Shown piece after piece: positions 26,566 through 35,573 of a stretch of DNA of 64,000 bases. The stretch is from CBDBND01 sp965262665. Its GTDB lineage: Bacteria > Pseudomonadota > Alphaproteobacteria > Rhodospirillales > Rhodospirillaceae. The stretch covers positions 310,001-374,000 of the forward strand of contig CBDHFR010000003.1 of NCBI GenBank assembly GCA_965262665.1. The letters run 5' to 3'. The number at the start of each line of letters is the position of its first letter. Positions within the stretch are counted from its first letter, which is position 1. A program made the position numbers and the translations under genes. The notes under the pieces were generated by a model that saw nothing but the letters and a program-made list of their open reading frames with translations, was not told where the DNA came from and did no database searches.

Positions 26566-27348
26566 CTAGGTTGTCCACTCGGGCTGGCGTTTCTCGACAA
26601 AGGCGGCGATGCCTTCGGTGCAATCGTCTTCCAGCATATTCTGGGCCATGACCGCTGCGGCATAAATGTAACTGTCGGCCATGGGCTTTTCGATCTGTTC
26701 GTAAAACGCCCGTTTGCCCAGCGACAATATCCGCGCTGACTTTGATTTGATGAGCCGGGCCAAGGTGTCCACCGCCGCATCCAATTCGTGGTCCGGCACC
26801 GCGGCGTTGATCAGGCCGGACGCTTCCGCTTCCGCTGCCCGCATGGGCTCGCCGGTGAGTAGCATTTCCATTGCTTTCTTGCGGTGAACCGTGCGGCTCA
26901 CCGCCACCGATGGTGTGGTGCAGAACAAACCGATGTTGACGCCGGGTGTGGCAAAGGTGGCGGTCTTGCCGGCGATCGCCAGGTCCGCCGTGGCCACCAG
27001 CTGACAGCCCGCCGCTGTGGCGACACCGTGTACTTTGGCGATGATCGGTTGGGGCATGCGGATCAGTTTCATCATCAGGTCTGCGCAACGATCAAACAGC
27101 ACTTGGGTGGCCGACGGGTCCGGGTTGTCCTTGAGTTCCTTGAGGTCGTGGCCGGCGCAAAAGGCCGGACCAGCTCCAGCGAGAATAATCACCCGGGCGT
27201 CGTCACCGGATTCAATGGCCTCCAATTCTGCGATCAGCGCGTCAATCATGGCTTGGGACAGCGCGTTGCGTGCGTTCGGCCGATTGAGCGTCAGCGTGAC
27301 GATGCCGTCATCATCATTGCGCAATACGAGAGTATTGGAGTCGGTCAT
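26566..27348 (-). CDS. Enoyl-CoA hydratase/isomerase family protein (ECHDC3-like)
   Basis: About 260 residues from the ATG at 27348; the ORF opens upstream at 27381. The crotonase oxyanion-hole motif is ILAGAGPAFCAGHDLKEL and the second loop is KVHGVATAAGCQLVATADLAIAG. The CAGHDLKEL form is characteristic of ECHDC3-type proteins. One of the two catalytic Glu residues of true hydratases appears replaced (VNIGLFCTTP), so hydratase activity is doubtful. It lies 14 bases behind the first VOC gene and ends the operon of catabolic genes. Confidence 0.82.
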   Translation of the reverse strand: MTDSNTLVLRNDDDGIVTLTLNRPNARNALSQAMIDALIAELEAIESGDDARVIILAGAGPAFCAGHDLKELKDNPDPSATQVLFDRCADLMMKLIRMPQPIIAKVHGVATAAGCQLVATADLAIAGKTATFATPGVNIGLFCTTPSVAVSRTVHRKKAMEMLLTGEPMRAAEAEASGLINAAVPDHELDAAVDTLARLIKSKSARILSLGKRAFYEQIEKPMADSYIYAAAVMAQNMLEDDCTEGIAAFVEKRQPEWTT

Positions 27349-27361
27349 AGGGTTGATGGTG

Positions 27362-28261
27362 TCACGGACGTGGGTCCTCAATCAATTCCGTCAATTCCCC
27401 GGCCGGGCCAATCAACGTCGCCGCGCGTTTGCCACCGTTATCAATGACCGGGTCTGCAATGAAATCGATATCAATCGCACTCAGATCTTCAACGCTGAAA
27501 GTCGTCATTGCGACCCCCGGCGGCAATTGCCCGTCCGCACTGGGCCGTGCACTGGTGCCGGCGGGATACTCATCTAACTCAATGTTGTTGCCGCGCTCTC
27601 CTAAACGGAGCAATCCCAGCGGATAGGTCGTGCCGGCGGGCTGTCCTTGGGCCTGTGAGACAAGATCAAGGTTGTAATCACGGTGTGGCTCTGGGTTTAA
27701 GTTAAAGGTACCGACATAGAAATTTTCCAATTCGGTTATGTCTGGTCCGGCCAGGACCATGACAAATGGACGGTCTACCTTGCTGCGCGGTAGCGGTAAT
27801 GTTGATTGCTCGCGGTCGCCGGTTTCGCAGGTGAGGTAAATCACATCCTCTGCCGGGCCCTTGTATTGGGCGGCGCGGATCGAAGACGCGCCTCCCATAA
27901 GATTCGCCGGACCGCCAATGTGCTCAAAGTCCGAGTCTTTTAGCTCTACAACCAACGCTTCAATGCCGTCGACAATAATTTCTATGGTGCTCCAGCCCCA
28001 GGTCGTTATTGCCCAGTAACCGGGGACGGGGTCGACTTCGACGGCCCGGAGGTAGACGTCGTCCATAGCCGCGGATTGTAACGTGACCATTTGGCGTCCG
28101 GCGCTGTTGGGCGTGCCCCAAGACTGCGCCAGAGAGTTGCTGACGGTTGATTGGGCCTGCACGGTGTATCCGAGCCATGTCGTATAGAGGCGGACAAAAT
28201 CATCGACAGACGGCGCACCGACGGTCGCCATCTTGATGCGGCTTAACAGGGGCTTTGACAC
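27362..28261 (-). CDS. VOC-fold tandem paralogue 1 (no signal peptide)
   Basis: About 299 residues from a likely GTG at 28261; a TTG at 28282 would overlap the previous gene. The family blocks seen in all six paralogues are here WGTPNSAGRQMVTLQ, VDPVPGYWAITTWGW, EHIGGPANL, GPAEDVIYLTCETGDR, LGERGNNIELDEYP, DGQLPPGVAM and GPAGELTELIED. The repeated beta-alpha pattern, with two sets ending near FYVGTFNLN and GPAGELTE, suggests paired glyoxalase/extradiol (VOC) modules. The usual metal-binding His at the first strand is absent. The cytosolic copy lacks the leader found in its neighbours. Function is unknown. Confidence 0.65.
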   Translation of the reverse strand: MSKPLLSRIKMATVGAPSVDDFVRLYTTWLGYTVQAQSTVSNSLAQSWGTPNSAGRQMVTLQSAAMDDVYLRAVEVDPVPGYWAITTWGWSTIEIIVDGIEALVVELKDSDFEHIGGPANLMGGASSIRAAQYKGPAEDVIYLTCETGDREQSTLPLPRSKVDRPFVMVLAGPDITELENFYVGTFNLNPEPHRDYNLDLVSQAQGQPAGTTYPLGLLRLGERGNNIELDEYPAGTSARPSADGQLPPGVAMTTFSVEDLSAIDIDFIADPVIDNGGKRAATLIGPAGELTELIEDPRP

Positions 28262-28265
28262 AGGC

Positions 28266-29252
28266 TTAACGCGGCTCTTCAATCAGTTCCGTCAATTCAC
28301 TCGCAGGTCCGACGAAGGTGGCCGTGCGGCGTCCGCCGTATTCGACAATGGGATCAGAGATAAAGTCGATATCGACGGCGTCCAGGTCATCAATGTTGAA
28401 CGAGGTCATGGCCACACCAGGGGGTAACTGGCCCGGGGCAGAAGGTCGCGGCTTGGTATCCGGCAGATACTCGTCCAACTCGATGTTGTTGCCGCGTTCC
28501 CGGCAACGGATGAGGCCCATGTTGTATTCTTGGTCCGGGGAGCGGCCCTGCATGCGTGAAATTAATCCGCCCTTGGAAATGAACCGGTAGCCGTTTTCAT
28601 GCATGCCAAACGTCTCGGCGTAGAAGGATTCCATGGCGTCAATGTCCGTGCCTGACAGGATCATGATGAATGGCCGGTCGACGGCACCACGCGGGATGGG
28701 CAGGGGAGAGGTCGTCCGGTCACCGGTTCTGCAGGTGAGATAAATCACGTCTTCCGCCGGTCCGATGTATTGGGCGGCGCGGATCGAAGCGTTGTTGCCG
28801 CTTAGATTAGACGGGCCGCCGATATGGCGGAAGGGCGATTTGAGCATGGTCTCGTGCAGCGTATCGATGTCGTCGACGATGATCTCGATGGCGTTCCAGC
28901 CCCAGGTGGTGATGGCCTTGTAGCCCGGTACCCAGTCCACTTCGACGCTGCGGATGTAAACATCGTCCTTGGCGTCCGACTGCAGGGTGATGAATTTGCG
29001 GCCGGCCGTGTTGGGCGTGCCCCACGACCGCGCCACTGCTTCGTCCACCGTGCCCCGTTCCACCACTGTGTATTTAAGCCAGGTGGTGCACCACTCTTCC
29101 GCGGTATCCACGTCGGCGGCACCGATGGTCACCATTTTAATACGGCTTAAAATGGGTTTGGTCTCCTGGGCCTTACTGGGCCTTGGTAAAGTTGATGCAG
29201 CCGCTGCAGCACCGGACAGCGTAAGGAACTTTTTGCGGGACATATCTTCCAT
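28266..29252 (-). CDS. VOC-fold tandem paralogue 2 with Tat-like leader
   Basis: 328 residues. The N-terminus SRKKFLTLSGAAAAAS has the shape of a Tat signal but with Arg-Lys in place of Arg-Arg, and is followed by PSKAQETKPILSRIK where mature sequence starts. The mature part repeats the paralogue blocks: WGTPNTAGRKFITLQ, VDWVPGYKAITTWGW, RHIGGPSNL, GPAEDVIYLTCRTGDR, CRERGNNIELDEYLPD, PGQLPPGVAM and GPASELTELIEE. The TAA stop lies just before paralogue 1, so both are translated from one message. Probably exported; ligand unknown. Confidence 0.65.
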   Translation of the reverse strand: MEDMSRKKFLTLSGAAAAASTLPRPSKAQETKPILSRIKMVTIGAADVDTAEEWCTTWLKYTVVERGTVDEAVARSWGTPNTAGRKFITLQSDAKDDVYIRSVEVDWVPGYKAITTWGWNAIEIIVDDIDTLHETMLKSPFRHIGGPSNLSGNNASIRAAQYIGPAEDVIYLTCRTGDRTTSPLPIPRGAVDRPFIMILSGTDIDAMESFYAETFGMHENGYRFISKGGLISRMQGRSPDQEYNMGLIRCRERGNNIELDEYLPDTKPRPSAPGQLPPGVAMTSFNIDDLDAVDIDFISDPIVEYGGRRTATFVGPASELTELIEEPR

Positions 29253-29254
29253 GA

Positions 29255-30232
29255 CTAACGCGCCTCTTCGATCAACTCCACCAACTCGCCGGCGGGGCCC
29301 ATAAACGCGGCAGACCGCTTACCGCCGTATTCAGTGATGGGCGCAGTGAAGAAGTCGGCCGCCACTGCACTGAGATCATCTACGTTGAAGGTGATCATGG
29401 CGTTGCCTTGAGGCAGATGACCGGGCGCACGTGGGCGCGGCCCGGCACCCGCGTTTTCAGGATAGCCGTCGAATTCAATGGAATTGCCCCGTTCGCGCAG
29501 GTTTATGAATCCCAACTGATAGGTTGTGTCGGCTGGCAGGCCCTGGGCCTTGGCAATGATGCCAATGGGTGTGGGCATGACAAAGCCTTGACCGAGGCCG
29601 AAGGCGTTGCGGTAGAAATCCATGGTCGCGCTCACATCACCACTGGCGAGAATGACGATGTTGGTGCGGCCTACATCGTCGCCGGGATCGGGCAAATTCG
29701 ATGCCGACCGGTCGCCGGTTTCACAGTTGAAATAGAGCACTTCTTCCGCTGGGCCGATATATTGAGAGGCGCGGACCGACGAGGTGCCGTCGCCCAAGTT
29801 GGCTGGGCCGCCGATATGGCGGAAGGCCGAGGTTTGCATCCGCTCATGCAAATCATCCACGTCGTTAACAATGATCTCGAAAGAGTTCCAGCCATAAGTG
29901 GTCATGGCCTTGTAGCCGTCCACCGGTTCGATCTCGACCGCGCGGATCATCACGTCTTCACCGGTCGCCGGTTGCAGGAGCACAAACGGCCGCCCTGCCG
30001 CATTGGGCGCACCCCAACTGTTGGCCATTGGTGTGCTCACCGTAGATTTCTCCACAACCTTGTGACCGAGCCAGGTGGTGTAGTACCGCTCAACCGCATC
30101 CACACTGGGTGCGCCGATGGTCGAGAACTTAATGCGGCTAAGGATCGGGCTGGTCTCTTGCGCCAGGGGAATCTTTGGCGCGACGGCAGCAGCGCCTGCG
30201 AGAGCCAGAAATTGTTTACGAGAAAGAGTCAT
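29255..30232 (-). CDS. VOC-fold tandem paralogue 3 with Tat-like leader
   Basis: 325 residues beginning MTLSRKQFLALAGAAAVAPK, again an Arg-Lys Tat-like leader ending near LAQE. Conserved blocks are WGAPNAAGRPFVLLQ, IEPVDGYKAMTTYGW, RHIGGPANL, GPAEEVLYFNCETGDR, LRERGNSIEFDGYPE, PGHLPQGNAM and GPAGELVELIEE. Compared with paralogues 1 and 2 it is more diverged around residues 180-215. It is flanked by an exported RidA-like gene 27 bases upstream and paralogue 2 two bases downstream. Confidence 0.65.
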   Translation of the reverse strand: MTLSRKQFLALAGAAAVAPKIPLAQETSPILSRIKFSTIGAPSVDAVERYYTTWLGHKVVEKSTVSTPMANSWGAPNAAGRPFVLLQPATGEDVMIRAVEIEPVDGYKAMTTYGWNSFEIIVNDVDDLHERMQTSAFRHIGGPANLGDGTSSVRASQYIGPAEEVLYFNCETGDRSASNLPDPGDDVGRTNIVILASGDVSATMDFYRNAFGLGQGFVMPTPIGIIAKAQGLPADTTYQLGFINLRERGNSIEFDGYPENAGAGPRPRAPGHLPQGNAMITFNVDDLSAVAADFFTAPITEYGGKRSAAFMGPAGELVELIEEAR

Positions 30233-30259
30233 GGATTCAGTCCTTCTTTGGTGTCGCGC

Positions 30260-30724
30260 CTAATTCTCAACAATGGCGCGGACGTTAATTTCTAAAAGCA
30301 GTTCGGGAATAGCGAGGGCGCTGACACCGATGACCATGGACACGGGCTTGTGTCCCGTCGGAAAAAAGTTGCGTACGTCTTGATATGCGGGATTAGGATC
30401 GATGTTAGCCAGGTCGACGATGAAGATTTGAATCTCGACCACGTCTTCGCGCGTTGCCCCTGCTGCTTTCAATGCGAGGTCGATGTTCTCCCAGGTCAGC
30501 TTGGATTGCTCGGCCAGGGTTTCAGGAATAAAGCCATCAGGTTTTAGACCGGCCTTGCCGCCGAGCAGGACCATCTTGCCGGTGCCTTCGATAGTCACCA
30601 CCTGGGAATAGCCAACCGGTTGGTCCAGCCCTTCCGGATTCCAGCGTTTGATCTCCACTTCACCCATGGCAGCCACCGGGCCCAGCATGGCCAAAGCGGC
30701 CAGAATGGCGCACGACTTTTTCAT
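30260..30724 (-). CDS. RidA/YjgF-family protein with signal peptide
   Basis: 154 residues. A clear Sec signal (KKSCAILAALAMLGPVAAMG) precedes a RidA-type domain: YSQVVTIEGTGKMVLLGGKAG, SKLTWENIDLALKAAGATREDVVEIQIF, and HKPVSMVIGVSALAIPELLLEINVRAIV. Classical RidA hydrolyses reactive enamines and imines in the cytosol and uses a conserved Arg near IxxExxA; here the terminal motif reads LLLEINVRAI, with Arg before the final strand. Export of a RidA-like protein is unusual. It sits between VOC paralogues 3 and 4 and shares their operon, suggesting a periplasmic reactive intermediate or ligand. Confidence 0.75.
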   Translation of the reverse strand: MKKSCAILAALAMLGPVAAMGEVEIKRWNPEGLDQPVGYSQVVTIEGTGKMVLLGGKAGLKPDGFIPETLAEQSKLTWENIDLALKAAGATREDVVEIQIFIVDLANIDPNPAYQDVRNFFPTGHKPVSMVIGVSALAIPELLLEINVRAIVEN

Positions 30725-30739
30725 TTCTTGTCCTTCCCC

Positions 30740-31746
30740 TCATGAGGTTAATTCTTCTTCAATGACTTCGACCCATTCACCGGCGGGGCCGACAAAGCTG
30801 GCCACCCGTCCGCCGCCATAGAGCACCTTAGGCGGGGCGATGAAGGGCACGTCAAGGGAGTCGAAGTCGTCCGTTGCCAGACTGATCATGGACACGCCTG
30901 GCGGCAATTGACCGCTGGCGCGCGGACGCGGGCCAGAATGCTCTACCGGGTAGGCATCGAACTCGATGGAGCTGCCCGGCCGGGTGCCGCGAGCGCCGCC
31001 CATGGCGATGGCGCGGTCACGGGAATAGCCAAGGGCACCGGCGACAACGCGCACTTTAAACTCCATGAGATTGCCCAAGCTCATGCCGAGGACGGTGCTA
31101 TAAAAATTGTGGCTGGCCTTGATATTGGGCGTGCCCACCACGGCGTTAAAGATACGGTCGACCTGTAACTTCGCTTGAATCAAACCAAATTCGTTTTCGC
31201 CGGTGACATCGCTGGCGAAATAAAACACCTCTTCTCCGGCCCCCTTCATCTGCATGGCATGAACACTGGCATAGGCTTCGCTTAAGGGGCGCGGCTCTCC
31301 GATCACGTCAAAGCCGGCGGACAGCACTTTTTCATTCACCGCATAGATATCCGTCGAGATCATTTCGATGGCGTTCAAGCCCCAGGTACCCATGGCGCGA
31401 TAACCCGGCACCGGGTCCACCTGGATGATGCGAATACGAAAAGTTTCATCGCCGCTGGCACAGCGCATCATTACCCAGGGTCGGTCCTGCATGGCCGGCG
31501 CTCCCAGGAGGTGGCAACTTGCTCGCTGACTGTGCCGCGATTGACTTCGTAAAGGCCGATGGCTTTTTCATACATGGCCTGTGCGGCACCTACATCGGGC
31601 ACGCCGATGGTGGCAATGGCATGGCCGATGATGGGATTACCGCGGTCCGGCATCTGTGTCTTGGTTTCGTTCGCGGCTACCGTTGCTGCTGCCGCGCCGG
31701 TGACAACGCCGCGTCTGGACAGACGAGGTGCGGCGTCGTCCGTCAT
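30740..31746 (-). pseudogene. VOC-fold tandem paralogue 4, Tat leader, frameshifted
   Basis: The N-terminal part has a proper twin-arginine leader (LSRRGVVTGAAAATVAA) and HAIATIGVPDVGAAQAMYEKAIG up to ATSWERRP. The remainder, MQDRPWVMMRCASGDETF, VDPVPGYRAMGTWGL, DVIGEPRPL, GAGEEVFYF, SGQLPPGVSM and GPAGEWVEVIEEE, is in another frame. Adding one G to the GGG at about 31490 restores TSWGAPAMQDRPW and a 335-residue protein. With paralogue 5 it shares IGEP(R/S)PL in place of HIGGP, defining a second subgroup. Confidence 0.7.
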
Positions 31747-32660
31747 TACGGTCCCTCGACCAGTTCGATCAACTCGCCGACGGGGCCGCGGGCAGTGCGC
31801 GTCCGGCCGCCGCCATAAGCGATGCTCGGGTCCGATACAGCGTCGCCGACAAAGTCGAGATCAAACCCATCCAGGTTGTCGACCGAGAAAGACACAGTGG
31901 AACACCCCGGCGGCAGTTGGCCTGCGGTCTGCGGGCGGGCACCGTACTCGGGTCCGTAACCGTCGTATTCGATGAAGTTGCCGGCCTGGCCTAGGAACAT
32001 GAAGCCCATGTCGAAGACGTGATCTTTCGGCAACCCCTGCGCATCGGCAATCACCCCGATGGGGCTGGTCATGTCCCCTTCCCGTTTCATCAGGAATTTA
32101 TCGCAGTAGTAAGACTGCGTCGTATCCACACCATTGCCGGCGAGAATGACAATAAAGGGCCGGTCGACGAAGGAGTCAGGCAATGGCAACAAAGAATCTT
32201 CTGCACGGACGGTGTCGCAGGTGAGGTAAAGCACATCATCGGCCGGGCCGAGCACCTGCATGGCATGGATGAAGTTCAATTCGCCGTCCAACGGGGACGG
32301 CTCACCGATAATTTTGAAAGGACTCTTCAAAAGCCGTTCGTTGAGTTTGTAAACATCGTCGATGATGAGTTCGAAAGAATTCCAGCCGAGTGTGGTCATC
32401 GGCTTGTAACCGGCAACCTCATCGATCTCGACCACCCGGATGAACACATCCGTTCCGTTTTCCGGCTGCATGACGATGTAAGGGCGTCCCGACATGGCGG
32501 CCGCGCCCCAGGACGCCGCCAAATCGGCGCTGATCTCACCCCGCTCACAAACAGAGTATCCGAGCCACTCCGAATACCAGCTTTCCACAATGCCGATGTC
32601 CGGTGCGGCGACGGTGTTGATCTTCAGCCGCTTGAGCAGCGGGGTGGGTTCATCGTTCAT
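31746..32660 (-). CDS. VOC-fold tandem paralogue 5 (no signal peptide)
   Basis: 304 residues beginning MNDEPTPLLKRLKINTVAAPD, with no leader. Blocks are WGAAAMSGRPYIVMQ, IDEVAGYKPMTTLGW, KIIGEPSPL, GPADDVLYLTCDTVR, LGQAGNFIEYDGYGPE, AGQLPPGCSTVSFSV and GPVGELIELVEG. It overlaps the start of paralogue 4 by one base (TAATG type). The metal-ligand His positions of glyoxalase I or extradiol dioxygenases are not evident. It is probably the cytosolic partner within the array. Confidence 0.65.
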   Translation of the reverse strand: MNDEPTPLLKRLKINTVAAPDIGIVESWYSEWLGYSVCERGEISADLAASWGAAAMSGRPYIVMQPENGTDVFIRVVEIDEVAGYKPMTTLGWNSFELIIDDVYKLNERLLKSPFKIIGEPSPLDGELNFIHAMQVLGPADDVLYLTCDTVRAEDSLLPLPDSFVDRPFIVILAGNGVDTTQSYYCDKFLMKREGDMTSPIGVIADAQGLPKDHVFDMGFMFLGQAGNFIEYDGYGPEYGARPQTAGQLPPGCSTVSFSVDNLDGFDLDFVGDAVSDPSIAYGGGRTRTARGPVGELIELVEGP

Positions 32661-32688
32661 GAACGGTCCTTACATCTGCTGTGATCGA

Positions 32689-33678
32689 TCAAACGTTTTC
32701 TTCAATCAGTTCCAAGAGTTCGCCGGCCGGTCCGATCACGGTGGCGGCGCGTGTGTGGTAGGCGGTTATGGGATCCGTGATGAAGTCCAGGTCCAGGTCA
32801 TCCAAGCTGTCCACGGTTACGCTGGTCATTGCGATGCCCGGCTGCAGCTGTCCTTCGTTCCGTGGCCTGGGTCCGGTGTGATCCCCATAGCCGTCCAATT
32901 CAAGAATGTTGCCGTGATTGGCCATACCGACGATGGTCAATGGGCGCTCACTGCTAAGGGGCAACCCCTGCGCTTTGTTGATGAGATCAACCGGGGAGTT
33001 ATTGATCGGCCCACGCTCCATGTTGAACGTATCTGCATAGAAGTCCTGCAACGCTTGTATGTCGGGGCCGGCCACCACCATGATGAAAATACGCCCGATA
33101 AAGGCACCGGGCCGGGGCAACAGCGAGTTGGAACGGTCGCCGGTTTCCGCTGTCAGATACAGCACATCATCGGCGGGTCCCTGAAATTGTGTGGCGCGGA
33201 TCGAAGGATAGTTCGTCAGACCTGCGGGCCCGCCCAAATGGGTAAACGGAGAGTCGATCAGTTTTGCGTAGACCGCATCGGGATCATCGCAGATGATTTC
33301 AATGGCGTTCCAACCCCAAGTGGTCATGGCTTTGTAATCGGGTACAGGATCGATTTCGACCGCGCGGATGAACACATCCGCTCCGCTTTCGGGTTGCATG
33401 ACCACATAGGGCCGCCCGGCTGAGTTTGGTGCACCCCACGACGCGGCCAGATCCGCCGCCACCTCGCCGCGTGCGACGGTGTCATAACCGAGCCACTGTT
33501 TATAAAGCGGAGCAATAGCGTTCACTTCTGGTACGCTGATCGTCGCCATCTTGATTCGCTTAAGCGTGGGCACACCTGTCTCCTGCGCCGAAGTTTTTGA
33601 CGACGGGATGGTCGACGCAGCCGCAGCAGCACCTGCGGTGCTCAAGGCGTTCCGTCGCGAGACACCTCTGTCAGTCAT
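32689..33678 (-). CDS. VOC-fold tandem paralogue 6 with Tat leader
   Basis: 329 residues from the ATG at 33678; the open frame extends upstream into the deacetylase gene, but no start there is sensible. The leader VSRRNALSTAGAAAAAS is a genuine twin-arginine type. Mature blocks are WGAPNSAGRPYVVMQ, IDPVPDYKAMTTWGW, THLGGPAGL, GPADDVLYLTAETGDR, MANHGNILELDGYGDH, EGQLQPGIAM and GPAGELLELIEE. It begins two bases after the upstream deacetylase-like gene ends, tying the VOC array to the upstream catabolic genes. Confidence 0.65.
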   Translation of the reverse strand: MTDRGVSRRNALSTAGAAAAASTIPSSKTSAQETGVPTLKRIKMATISVPEVNAIAPLYKQWLGYDTVARGEVAADLAASWGAPNSAGRPYVVMQPESGADVFIRAVEIDPVPDYKAMTTWGWNAIEIICDDPDAVYAKLIDSPFTHLGGPAGLTNYPSIRATQFQGPADDVLYLTAETGDRSNSLLPRPGAFIGRIFIMVVAGPDIQALQDFYADTFNMERGPINNSPVDLINKAQGLPLSSERPLTIVGMANHGNILELDGYGDHTGPRPRNEGQLQPGIAMTSVTVDSLDDLDLDFITDPITAYHTRAATVIGPAGELLELIEENV

Positions 33679-33679
33679 C

Positions 33680-34606
33680 TCAAGCCGCCTGCGCTTTAAA
33701 GGCGTCGAGGATCTCCGCGCCGGTCGCGGACCACACTCCGTCGTGGCCTTTGATCCAGCCCAGCACCTCATCGAGGTACTTGATCCGGTAGTGCATGCCG
33801 ATGAGATAAGGCGTCAGCACCAGAGACAACACTCGTCCACCGTATTGATCGGTCTCGCCGTAAAGCACCGAAAACGCGTCCTGCACCTCTTCGACGAATT
33901 CCGTCTCGTTGTGCTTTTTGTCCATGATGATGGTGCGGTCCCAGATCTCATCGCCATGAGGCATGGCCCAGAGATTGCCGGCGTCTTCGTTCATCTGATA
34001 GGGCATGTCGTCATTGCCCCAGTCGCAGCAATACTCAACGCCGTTGGCGGCGAGATGCTTCATGGTATTCCAACTTTGCGACTTGCCCGGTGACCACCAG
34101 CCCGTCACCGGCTGGCTGGAGGCGGAGCGCAGGCTGTCCAGACTTTCTTTAATCAGGGCCCGTTCCTCGCCGTCGTCCATGCCGCCGTAGTGGACCTTAC
34201 CCATGTCGACGCCGTGGCCGATGAGTTCGTCGCCGCGCTCGTTGATCTTTTTGACAAGATATGGATAACGCTGCGCGACCATTGAGTTCATCGCCGCCGA
34301 AGCTTTGAGGCCGTGTTTGTCGAGCACTTTCCAGATGCGCTGGATGCCAACCCGGTTGCCGTAGTCCCGGGTGGTGAAATGGCGCAGGTCCGGATAGGGC
34401 GTCACCATGCCGCCGGGCGCCTTAAACGGTTTGGCCGGTTGATCGAGCGGGAAGAACTCCAAGGCGTAACTGATCCACACGGCAATCTTAGACCCATTGG
34501 GCCAAGTAACCTTGGGACGCTTCTGCAGAATCGACCAGTCATAGAGATCGTGATCCATGCCATAGCGGCGGTTGGGATATTCGAGATATTCCTTATCGAC
34601 AGTCAT
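33680..34606 (-). CDS. Polysaccharide deacetylase-fold hydrolase, PuuE-like (A)
   Basis: 308 residues with no signal peptide. The NodB/PuuE fold is shown by WPNGSKIAVWISYALEFF, FTTRDYGNRVGIQRIWKVLDKHG, ERGDELIGHGVDMGKVHYGG and PVTGWWSPGKSQSWNT. Relatives include metal-free allantoinase PuuE and cyclic imide hydrolase (imidase), which open cyclic amide or imide rings. Being cytosolic and paired with a paralogue and an isochorismatase-type amidase, it is more likely a ring-opening amidohydrolase than a sugar deacetylase. That is inference from context. Confidence 0.75.
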   Translation of the reverse strand: MTVDKEYLEYPNRRYGMDHDLYDWSILQKRPKVTWPNGSKIAVWISYALEFFPLDQPAKPFKAPGGMVTPYPDLRHFTTRDYGNRVGIQRIWKVLDKHGLKASAAMNSMVAQRYPYLVKKINERGDELIGHGVDMGKVHYGGMDDGEERALIKESLDSLRSASSQPVTGWWSPGKSQSWNTMKHLAANGVEYCCDWGNDDMPYQMNEDAGNLWAMPHGDEIWDRTIIMDKKHNETEFVEEVQDAFSVLYGETDQYGGRVLSLVLTPYLIGMHYRIKYLDEVLGWIKGHDGVWSATGAEILDAFKAQAA

Positions 34607-34609
34607 GGC

Positions 34610-35527
34610 TTAGCCTCCTTTCCGCGCGGCAATGTCGGCGAGGCAGTCTTCGTAATAATTTTCGTAATAGTACTCGGCGATCTCCCGACCGGTGGTGATC
34701 CACACATCTTCCTTGCTGTGCCCGGTGATGTACTCCAGCGCTTCATCGAAACCGCCGATGCGGTGTGGATGACCCACGGCGTACGCATGAAGTGGAATGC
34801 ACATGACCGTGCCGCAGTCTTCGCCTTCGGCCAACAATTGATCGAACTGATCCTTAATCATCTGAGCGTAGCGGCGCGGTGTGCCGAGATAGGAGTTGTA
34901 GACAATGATGTCGTTGATCTCGAGCGAGTACGGCATGGAGACCAAACGGCCGCTGCTGACCTTGACCGGCTGCGGTGTGTCGTCCTGGAACAGATCGCAG
35001 GTGTAGAGAAATCCGTACTCGGCGAGCAGGTCCATGGTCCGTTCGGTGTGGGTGAGGGCGGGGGCCAGATACCCGGCCAGCTTCTGCCCGGTCGCTTTCA
35101 TCACGGACTCAAGGCTGTCTTCCATGATGGCGCGTTCTTGCGCTTCGTCCATTTCGTATGAGTAACGGGTATTGTAAATGCCGTGGGAGAAGCACTCCCA
35201 ATTGCGCGCTTTGGTTTCCTCGATCAGTTCCGGATGATGTTCGATCAAGCCGATGCTCAATGAAATGGAACCGCGCACGTTGTGCTTATCCATCACGTCC
35301 ATCATTCGCCAATGGCCGGCCCGGTTGCCGTAATCCCGGTTGGAATTGAGCAGTACATCGGGATGCGGCCGCGGCCATGCTACCCGCTTCGGGTTGATGG
35401 GCGGGTCGAGTTCGTAGAACTCGATGTTGGGTGCTACCCAGAAGGCGAGTTTGGCGCCATTGGGCCAGCGGATTTTAGGGCGGCCTTCGTAAGGCCAGTA
35501 ATCATAAAGTTCGAGATCGGGTTTCAC
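34610..35527 (-). CDS. Polysaccharide deacetylase-fold hydrolase, PuuE-like (B)
   Basis: 305 residues, a paralogue of the downstream gene: WPNGAKLAFWVAPNIEFYELD, NSNRDYGNRAGHWRMMDVMDKHN, WECFSHGIYNTRYSYEMDEA and KLAGYLAPALTHTERTMDLL. The acidic/aromatic stretch PINPKRVAWPRPHPDVL differs from copy A, suggesting a different substrate or a heteromer. Only three bases separate the two genes. The fold is the same as allantoinase PuuE and cyclic imide hydrolase; no leader is present. Confidence 0.75.
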   Translation of the reverse strand: MKPDLELYDYWPYEGRPKIRWPNGAKLAFWVAPNIEFYELDPPINPKRVAWPRPHPDVLLNSNRDYGNRAGHWRMMDVMDKHNVRGSISLSIGLIEHHPELIEETKARNWECFSHGIYNTRYSYEMDEAQERAIMEDSLESVMKATGQKLAGYLAPALTHTERTMDLLAEYGFLYTCDLFQDDTPQPVKVSSGRLVSMPYSLEINDIIVYNSYLGTPRRYAQMIKDQFDQLLAEGEDCGTVMCIPLHAYAVGHPHRIGGFDEALEYITGHSKEDVWITTGREIAEYYYENYYEDCLADIAARKGG

Positions 35528-35573
35528 GCACCCCTCCCAGTTTTAGCGTGATCAACGAAACGGTGTGTGCGGT

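Noticed and set aside
29408..30295. 295-codon plus-strand open frame over VOC paralogue 3
   Set aside because: The minus-strand gene has family blocks conserved across six paralogues; the plus-strand frame has none.
33680..35527. Cell-wall or chitin deacetylases
   Set aside because: Neither protein has a signal peptide, and both show the RDYGNR and HG features of PuuE-like amidohydrolases.
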